Assembly (NCBI GenBank): GCA_002104895.1
Contig: MCFG01000129.1
Coordinates: forward strand, 35,001-99,000
DNA length: 64,000 nt
Direction: 5' to 3'
Origin: Anaeromyces robustus
Taxonomy: Eukaryota; Neocallimastigomycota; Neocallimastigomycetes; Neocallimastigales; Neocallimastigaceae
Shown here: in pieces, positions 48,828 through 64,000 of the stretch
How the letters are laid out: each line of letters starts with the position of its first letter
Numbering within the stretch: the stretch's first letter is position 1
The notes under the pieces: generated by a model
The model's input: the letters and a program-made list of their open reading frames with translations, nothing else
Databases searched by the model: none
Told to the model about the DNA's origin: nothing
Program-made: the position numbers and the translations under genes

Positions 48828-50922
48828 TTATAAAATTTATCAAATATGTATATTATACACAATAAATATATTAATTTAATTTAATACAATTGAAAAAAAA
48901 AAATATTATTAAAAAAATATTAACACATTTATCATACAACTATATTATAAAATTATATTCGAAAAATTTTTTAATCAATTATTAATTAAAAAATTTATCC
49001 CAACTATATATATAAAATCTTTATTAATAAATTTATTATCAAATTTTATTACTATTAAAAAACTTTTTTTCAAATAATTTATTACTAATCTATATGAGTA
49101 AAATATAATAATATATAGCCCTATTTTTATTTTTTATAGTATAATACAATTAAAGATTAAAAACTTTAAATATAATAAGTTATTACTAATAATTGTTTTC
49201 CAAACATTTTATTATTTTTTTTTTATTTCATATTAATTATTAAATAATATTAAATAGGAATAGTTTTATTACATTAATCACTATATTTTTATTGTACTAT
49301 TAAAAAAATAGTATTTTATTATAAATCTATAAATATATATATATATATATTTGTTTCAATGATAAAATATAAAAAAGATAATTTTTAATATAATAGAAAT
49401 GTTTTTTTATTTAATTCAAAATTAAAATATAATAAATAAAATTTATTTAAATTTTCTTTATATATAATGAAATGGAGTAGTTTTTTTTTTTTTTTTTTTC
49501 AAAATTATATAAGTACATATATAATTTTTTTGTGGATGTTTTTTAAATGAATTTTTTTAAAAATCTTTCTAAATTTATCTTTTATATATAATAGAATTGA
49601 TTTTATATATATTAAAATTGAATTATAATTTAATTAAAGTTTCATTAATACAAGAATGAAATAAAAAATAATAATAATTATAACTTTATTTTTAAAAAAA
49701 ATTGTATTAATCAACATTAATGATTCACTGTATTATATATAATATATATATCATCACCATGAATATAATATTATTTTAAATAATAAAAATAAATAAAACA
49801 AAATAATAATTAATATTCAAATTTCATATATTAATATTTCATATATTAATTAATTATTGAAATACTTTTTTCTTCTTTTATTCATTGAACATTATAAAAC
49901 AAAGTAATATAAAAGACAAAAATACTAGAAATATATTTTTATTATATATAAAAATGTATTCCTTTTTATTTAACTATTTATTATAATTAATAATTTTAAA
50001 AAAAAAAAAAAAATTAAAGTGAAAAAAAAGAAATAAATAAATATTATAATAATAAAACAAAGTATGATAAACCTAAATAATTCATTTTATAATAATAAAA
50101 TATTTTGTACAAAATATAACAAAAAATTTTACAGGAAAAAACGTGGATTGGACTTATGAATAATAGTTATAATATTATAATATTAATATGAATATAGCAA
50201 TATAGAGTAACATATAATAGATTATCTTAAATTATAATATTAAATTAACATAATAATAAACGATTTATGTATACTTTATTTTTATGTATAAAAATTAATT
50301 GAAATAAATTTCATAATCATTTTCTTCCTCAAATAAATAGTTAGTTTAAATTACATTTTTAATATTTCTTTGTTCATCTATATACAATTTCATTAATATT
50401 GATTTGAACATCAATACTAAATTTATAATTTAGCTGAATATCAATATTTAATTTGTAAAAGTCAATTATGTTAACATTAATTCATGGAATAATACAATAA
50501 AATTCAAAAATTAAATAAAGATTTTTAGTATAATAATAAAATAATTGAAGTAAATTTAAATTCAAATATTATACATAATTAAACTAATTAGAAATTAATA
50601 ATAAAAAAAAAAATTAAAACCATTAATAAAGGAATTTCATTTAAATACTAAATTAATTAAAGAAAAAAATTTTATATATATTATTTTTGGTTAATTCTAT
50701 TTTAAAGTATTATAATTAATTAATATAAATTATTAATATAAATTTTTTTTAATTTATATATATATATATTTATATTTTAAAAGAATTTTTTTTTAAGCAC
50801 AATAGAAGTTAAATATCAAAAAAAATGAAAAAATAAATTATTGTAATTGTAGAATAATTAAATAAATAAACACAACACAATAATAAAATTAATAAATAAA
50901 ATTATAACCATATTAATAAAAA
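48828..50922. promoter_or_regulatory. Divergent intergenic region between the B-box and RhoGAP genes
   Basis: About 2.1 kb of A/T-rich DNA separates the starts of two divergently transcribed genes. Both promoters should lie in it. I see no open frame, repeat array or recognisable element apart from T and A runs, for example near 49482-49500. Confidence 0.5.
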
Positions 50923-55912
<4,990 letters not shown>

Positions 55913-56783
55913 AATAAAAAAAAAATTATAAATTATATTACACTATTTAGCATATACCCCTTTTTTTATATTATTATATAATATATTATAATTTTTCTTA
56001 CAATATTATCAAAAAAAAAAAATTTATAATATAATAGAAAAGAAATAAGGAATAATAATAATAATCACATTACTATAAATTCTTTATTATAAAAAATAAA
56101 AGTTTATTCTTATTTTATTCTTTTTATTTTTTTTTTTTTTTTTTATTATTAGAAAAAAATATATTAATCTAGAATTAATATATAATTTTTTATTTTATTT
56201 TAAAAAATATATATATAATTATATATTTAAAAATAAATATATTTATTTATTATAATAATTACTTATTTTTTTTTTTTTTTTAATTTTAAATATAATTATT
56301 TTTAAATATATAAATCTATCTAATCTGTAATTTTTTAAAACTTATTATGTATTTCTATTTTATCTTATAAAAATTTCAAAATCAAAATTTATTTAATGAA
56401 AGTTAAAAGAAAAAATAATAATAATAAAAAGATTATAAAAAAATTAATAAATTATTTCATATTATTACAATTTAACCATTTTCCTTTTTTTTTTTTTTTT
56501 TTTTCGTTTGTTTTTTTGTTTTTTTGTTTTTTGTTTTTTGTTTTTTGATCGATTGTTTGTTTGTTTATATATTTTCTAACTTTATGAACATTACATATTT
56601 TTTTTTAATTTTCTAAGCATATAATTTTATATAATTTTATATAATTTTATATATGCTTTATACTGATACTTGATATAAAATACTTTTTTATTCTATTTTG
56701 CTTTTTTATTTTTCGTATCATTTAAAACTAAAGAAAGAAGATTACTATTTATTTAACATTAAATATTTATTTATTATATTTAC
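55913..56783. other. Convergent intergenic stretch
   Basis: The 3' ends of the RhoGAP gene and the first NDOR1 gene face each other here. Pyrimidine runs include gtttttt-type repeats at about 56500-56550, and ataattttat is repeated three times near 56620-56650. No gene is seen. Confidence 0.6.
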
Positions 56784-59700
56784 TTAATAGCATTCTTCTT
56801 GATAAATTTCTTGATCTTCTAAACTTTGAATTGATTGAGTAGCTTGATCTAATGTATAACCACCTTCTTCAATATAAATATCTCTTAAAGCTGTTTTTAC
56901 TGAACTTGGTAAAGTATTAATATTACTAATTATTAAGTAACAATAAGTAATAATAATAATAATAATATAATAAAAATAAAAAAAAAATTAATCATTAATT
57001 TAATTATTTAAAATAATGATAAGTATATTTAATTATAATTACCCAGAAACAATAATATGAGCATTTTTCTTAGTAATTAATTCCCATACAAGTTTAGCAT
57101 TTTCTTCTAATTTATTTTGAACATAAACCTTTTCAGGCTAATTTATATATATTAAATAATTTTATTAATAAATATTAATAAATAGTTATAAATAAATAAA
57201 TAAATAAAAACCATAATGAATTAAAAAGTTTTTAATATATTGAAATAAAAAAAAACTTATTTACTTGATCTCTTGAAGCAGCTAAGAATAATTTAACACT
57301 TCCTTCATCTGAATATTTCTTTAATTCATCCATAAAGTAATCATCATTATTGGTATTTCTGAAACCAAAGAATAAATAATTTTCTTATAGAAAAAAAAAA
57401 AAAAAAAAAAAAAAAGTATATTAATAACAAACTATGTATAATAATAATATTTATTATATATTTATATATAATACCTTTTTGACCTTGAGAAATACGTTCT
57501 TGTAAACAAGATCTAATTGAAGCAATACCAGTACCAGTACAAATCATAATAGCAGGTTGTTCAGCAAATGAATCAAACTTCATAACACCTTCCTTAACTT
57601 CACCACAAACTATAACATTAATAAAAATAATTAATTAATATATAATTATTTTGATTATTATTATTATTAATTAATATATAATTATTTTGATTATTATTAT
57701 TATTAATTAATATATAATTATTTTGATTATTATTATTATTAATTAATATATAATTATTTTGATTATTATAATTATTAATTAATATATAATTATTTTGATT
57801 ATTATAATTATTAATTATTTAATATTGATACATACTCTTTTCAGATGGTTTAAGAGTAGATATCCATTTAGTAGCAATACCATATCTAGTTTCATTTTTA
57901 GCAGTAGTATAATTATTAATACCAATAATTAATTCAATTAAATTGTCACCGGAAACCTATAATATATTTTTTTTAATTTATTAAATATTCATAATGATTA
58001 AAATTATTATTAATTAATTACTATTAAATATATATAAGCTTTAAAAGTACCTTTCTAGAAGAGGCAATAGAATAAGATCTTGCAGTAATAGTTGGAATAA
58101 TTTCAAGTATTTCTTCAATCTTTAAATCTTTAGTTGGAAATTCGCATAAAATATCAAGAACAGATTTCTTTTCATTGATGCAATTTTTTATATAACTTTC
58201 CTATTAAAAATAAAATATTATAATCACGTAATTATTAATTATTTGATTATTTTATTCTTTACATATATATAATTAATTAATTTTTGATGTTGATTTTTAC
58301 ATAATCTGAAAGTTTAGCTTTATCTTCGTCATTTAACTTATTTTCAAGAATAGAATATAAGGAACGACCCATTTTTAAATTTGGTATACCGAAAATATCT
58401 AATGAATTTTCTAAAAGATTTCTTAAAGTTTGAGTAGATTTCCATTCTTCTGGTAAATCACAATTAACAGAATTAATTATGAATGGTTTATTAGCTATTT
58501 CTTCCCATTGAAGTTTAACAATAGCATCATTTATTTCAGATTTTAAGTTAACTGGAATAATATCAATAATATCACCTGGATTATAACTATTTTAAAAATA
58601 TATATTTTTATTATTAATATTACTATATAAAATATAATATTTTTTCTCTATAATATATTTATATTTTCATTTTATTATTATTAATTCTTTTTATATATTT
58701 TAATATTATTATTATTTCTTTTTACCTTAAACTATTAGTACTCTTTAAATGAATTAATCTTGTATCACGGAAATAATCATTTGGTGTAACTCTATCATTC
58801 TTTACTACTTCAAATAATTCACCAGTCTTATTATTATTATTTCTTACAGAAGAATCAATATTCATAGAAGCATCTTCTTCTAAATATTCAATACTAAAAT
58901 CAGAGGATTTTCCAGCACCATCGGTAGCACCACTAACTAATCCCTTTTCTTCTAAGTTTTTCTTTAAATCATCAATCCAAGGATATAAAGTTTGATAATG
59001 ACTTTATATGTATTTTTTATTAGTATAACATTATAAAATAAAAACAATTGATAAATAAAAATTAATTATTTATATTTTAGTATTATTATGAAAATGGCAT
59101 TTAATTTCACCAATATATATTAAAAAAAATTACAATTTACAATAAGTTTTAAATTATATATATACCCATTTTCATTACTAGCATCACCAATACCACGATC
59201 ATTAATTGGATTAGCACCTAATTGTAATAATCTTCTGTATAATCTTTTTGATGGATAATTAAACCTAAATTATAAAAAAATATTGAATATAAAAGAAAAA
59301 TCAAATTATATATATATATAATATATATTTAAATTATAATATACTAATTAATATATTTATGTATTGGTATAAATAAATGATAAAATTTTAAATAAAATAT
59401 TATTAAATATTTAAAATTTGAAACAATAAGCTTTTAATTTAACATAAAATAATATATAAAATATATTATATATATTATATATATAAAGATAGATAGATAT
59501 TAAATAGATAGAAAATAAATTTAAATACAATTTGAATCTTGAATCACCACAACCGAAAACAGTAAAATGAATAGTAGATAAAATATATCCTGGTAATTCC
59601 TCTCTTAAAAGATAATGCCAAAATTCCTGTATTATTGATATTATTGATGTCGTTATTGTATATTCCAACATTAAAAAAAATTATGAATAGGTTATATTTA

Positions 59701-60260
59701 TAATAATAAAAGTTATAAATTAGTTTTATAATAAAATAATAATATTAATAACAATTTCAATAATAATGGATAATAATTATAATAATAATAATAATAATAA
59801 TAAATTAATTTAAAAAATTACAGTCATCATTTTTGGTTCATTTCCTTTACCAATAGTAGAACAAACAAAAATAACAATATTTTCATCAATCAATTTTTCC
59901 TTTTTTATTATTATTATTTGTATTTTTCATTTCAGAATCAGTAAAATATAAGTGATATTTTTAAATATATATATATATATTAATATTGTGTTAAAAAAGA
60001 GAATAAAATAAAAATAAATAAAATAAAATGGTTCATTATATGAATATATCTCATTTATTATAATAGAATAACAATGGAATTAAAAATAATAAATATTAAT
60101 AGTAAAAACAATAAATTATTGTAATAATAACCTTGTCATATTGATTAACAGCCATAACTCTTTTGTCTTCAAATTGGTAAACATCTAAACTTTTAGAAAT
60201 AGCTTCGGCAACGCCTTTACTATTACCCATAGTAGTAGCATATAAAATTAATAATTTCAT
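56784..60260 (-). CDS. TAH18: NADPH-dependent diflavin reductase, NDOR1/Tah18 type, copy A
   Basis: In known systems this cytosolic enzyme passes electrons from NADPH through FAD and FMN to Dre2/CIAPIN1 for cytosolic Fe-S cluster assembly. Twelve exons: 60260-60132, 59899-59822, 59626-59529, 59264-59166, 59001-58726, 58586-58301, 58200-58051, 57956-57836, 57609-57475, 57383-57265, 57137-57043, 56925-56784, giving 575 aa (human NDOR1 597). A flavodoxin-type FMN domain starts at Met1 with no membrane anchor (MKLLILYATTMGNSKGVAEA; IVIFVCSTIGKGNEP; FGCGDSRFK; KRLYRRLLQLGA). The FAD domain has RVTPNDYFRDTRLI and RSYSIASS (about 363-370), and the NADPH domain CTGTGIASIRSCLQERI and PEKVYVQNKL. It ends in Tyr, a plausible aromatic stacking residue. 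The absence of an anchor and these phrases favour NDOR1 over cytochrome P450 reductase. Confidence 0.93.
57631..57815. repeat. 36-base minisatellite in an NDOR1 copy A intron
   Basis: Five tandem units beginning ttaattaatatataattatt and containing ttgattatta fill the intron between exons 8 and 9. The period is constant at 36 bases, with small changes in the last units. Confidence 0.85.
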
Positions 60261-61685
60261 CTTGACTTTTTTTATAATACTTTTTTATATCCCTTTTACA
60301 ACTGATTTAAAAATATAAAAAATAATAAACTGATTTAAAAATATAAAAAATAATAATTATTTAATAATATATATAAATTTACATTTTAATATTTATTATA
60401 ATTATTTATAAAAAAATTCATATAATTAATAATTTAATTATTACTACTTATAATCTTATATGTACACTTTATTAAGTATAAAATAAAATTATTAAATTAT
60501 AATAAAATTATAAATAAAGATATAAAAATTTCAATTTAAAAATTTCGATTTCTAATTTTACCTTTTTATAAAAATTTAAATAAAAAAAATTTCGATTTCA
60601 AATTTTACCTATTTATAAAAATTTAATTAAAAAAAAAAAAAATCGAATTCTAATTTTACCTTTTTATATAAATTTTTATATATAACGAATTTCTATTAAT
60701 ATTAATCTATAAAACGTTTTTTAATATATTGATTAAAAACAAAAAATTTAATGGCTTACATTATAAAAAATATAAAAAAAATTCATTAAAAAAATTTTAT
60801 TTTTAATTAAAATCAATGTACTTTAATATATGGTGCAATATATATTAAATATATAAAATCATTTTTTAAAAATAATGCAATATTATATGGAGAAATTTTT
60901 TTATTTACATATAAATTAAACAATTAAGTAATGATAATTATAAAAAACTATATAATTTTTTCAATATAATTAAGATTATTATTTATACAATAGAATTCTT
61001 TATTAACTTTTATTATTGTAATTTTAAAATTATTTACATAAAAAAAAAAAATCTATCTATTTCTGCAGTTTTGATTTCTATATAGTATTAAGCAATTTAT
61101 CTTAAAATATTGAATATTATTTAAATAATTCAGTTTTAATGTAAATATATAAAATAAGTTGAAAAATATTAATAATAATTAATATATTTCATTTATATAC
61201 ACTTTATAATATAATAAATATATATATATATAAATTGTGTTTTGATACGGTAATTATAGTATACATATATAAATATATAAATATTCACTATATATAAAAT
61301 TATAACAGTATTTATATATATATAAATTATTAATAATTATTTTCATTATGATACTCTCTTAAAAAAAGTAAAAAAACTGTACATTTAATAACAATAAATT
61401 ATTATACAGATATATAAATAATAATAATTATATTATACATTAATATATGTATATATTTAAAAAAGCTAATTTTAATATTCTCTTTAAAAAAAAAAGAGAA
61501 AAAATCTATATATTTAATACCAATTAAATTAATATTATTATATAAATATATAAATATATAATTAATAATAACATTATATTATATATTCATATATATATAC
61601 ATATTTAAAAATTTAATTTAGGTTTAGCAGTCATTTTTTAAAATAAAAACAAAAAAAGAAATAAATCTATATATTTAATATCTAT
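60261..61685. other. Spacer between the tandem NDOR1 genes
   Basis: A/T-rich sequence with no gene. An imperfect repeated motif (ttcgatttctaattttacct, with variants) occurs three times at about 60544-60665. Copy A's promoter should lie at the left end and copy B's 3' untranslated region at the right. Confidence 0.55.

Positions 61686-64000
<2,315 letters not shown>

Noticed and set aside
56784-60260. Cytochrome P450 reductase as identity of the diflavin enzyme
   Set aside because: No membrane anchor, and the FMN-domain and FAD-domain phrases match NDOR1/Tah18 better.

Overview
The window is eukaryotic: spliced genes with short, AT-rich GT-AG introns lie between very AT-rich intergenic stretches full of homopolymers, (TTTA)n and (AAT)n arrays. 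A fungal-type fatty acid synthase places it among fungi. Extreme AT content together with genes more often met in animals and early-branching fungi (U11-35K, a DIS3L1-like exonuclease, a FAM13-like RhoGAP, a B-box protein) suggests an early-diverging lineage. The anaerobic gut fungi (Neocallimastigomycota) are my best guess, by inference only.

Layout: 3.2-16.1 kb, minus strand, one giant fused beta-alpha FAS with two ACP domains and a single intron. 16.1-26 kb, gene-poor, with microsatellites, two minisatellite or tandem duplications and a decayed minus-strand gene near 24-25 kb. 26.0-28.1 kb, minus, a secreted protein with a degenerate zincin motif. 28.36-28.75 kb, an unusually complex, hairpin-rich segment that I cannot identify. 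29.7-31.4 kb, plus, tafazzin. 33.2-37.2 kb, plus, eIF2B epsilon in 15 exons. 38.2-43.4 kb, minus, DIS3L-like exosome nuclease in 17 exons, divergent over about 330 bp from the U11-35K minor-spliceosome gene (43.8-45.4 kb, plus). 45.7-48.8 kb, minus, B-box protein in 13 exons. 50.9-55.9 kb, plus, RhoGAP/FAM13-like protein in 14 exons. 56.8-60.3 kb and 61.7 kb to the right edge, minus, two tandem NDOR1/Tah18-type diflavin reductases, the second cut by the window end.

The gene models were spliced by hand from reading frame, GT-AG sites and family similarity; every junction kept frame. No tRNA, rRNA, CRISPR or intact mobile element was recognised. The genes are mostly unrelated housekeeping functions: lipid synthesis and remodelling, translation initiation, RNA decay and splicing, Rho signalling, and cytosolic Fe-S assembly.
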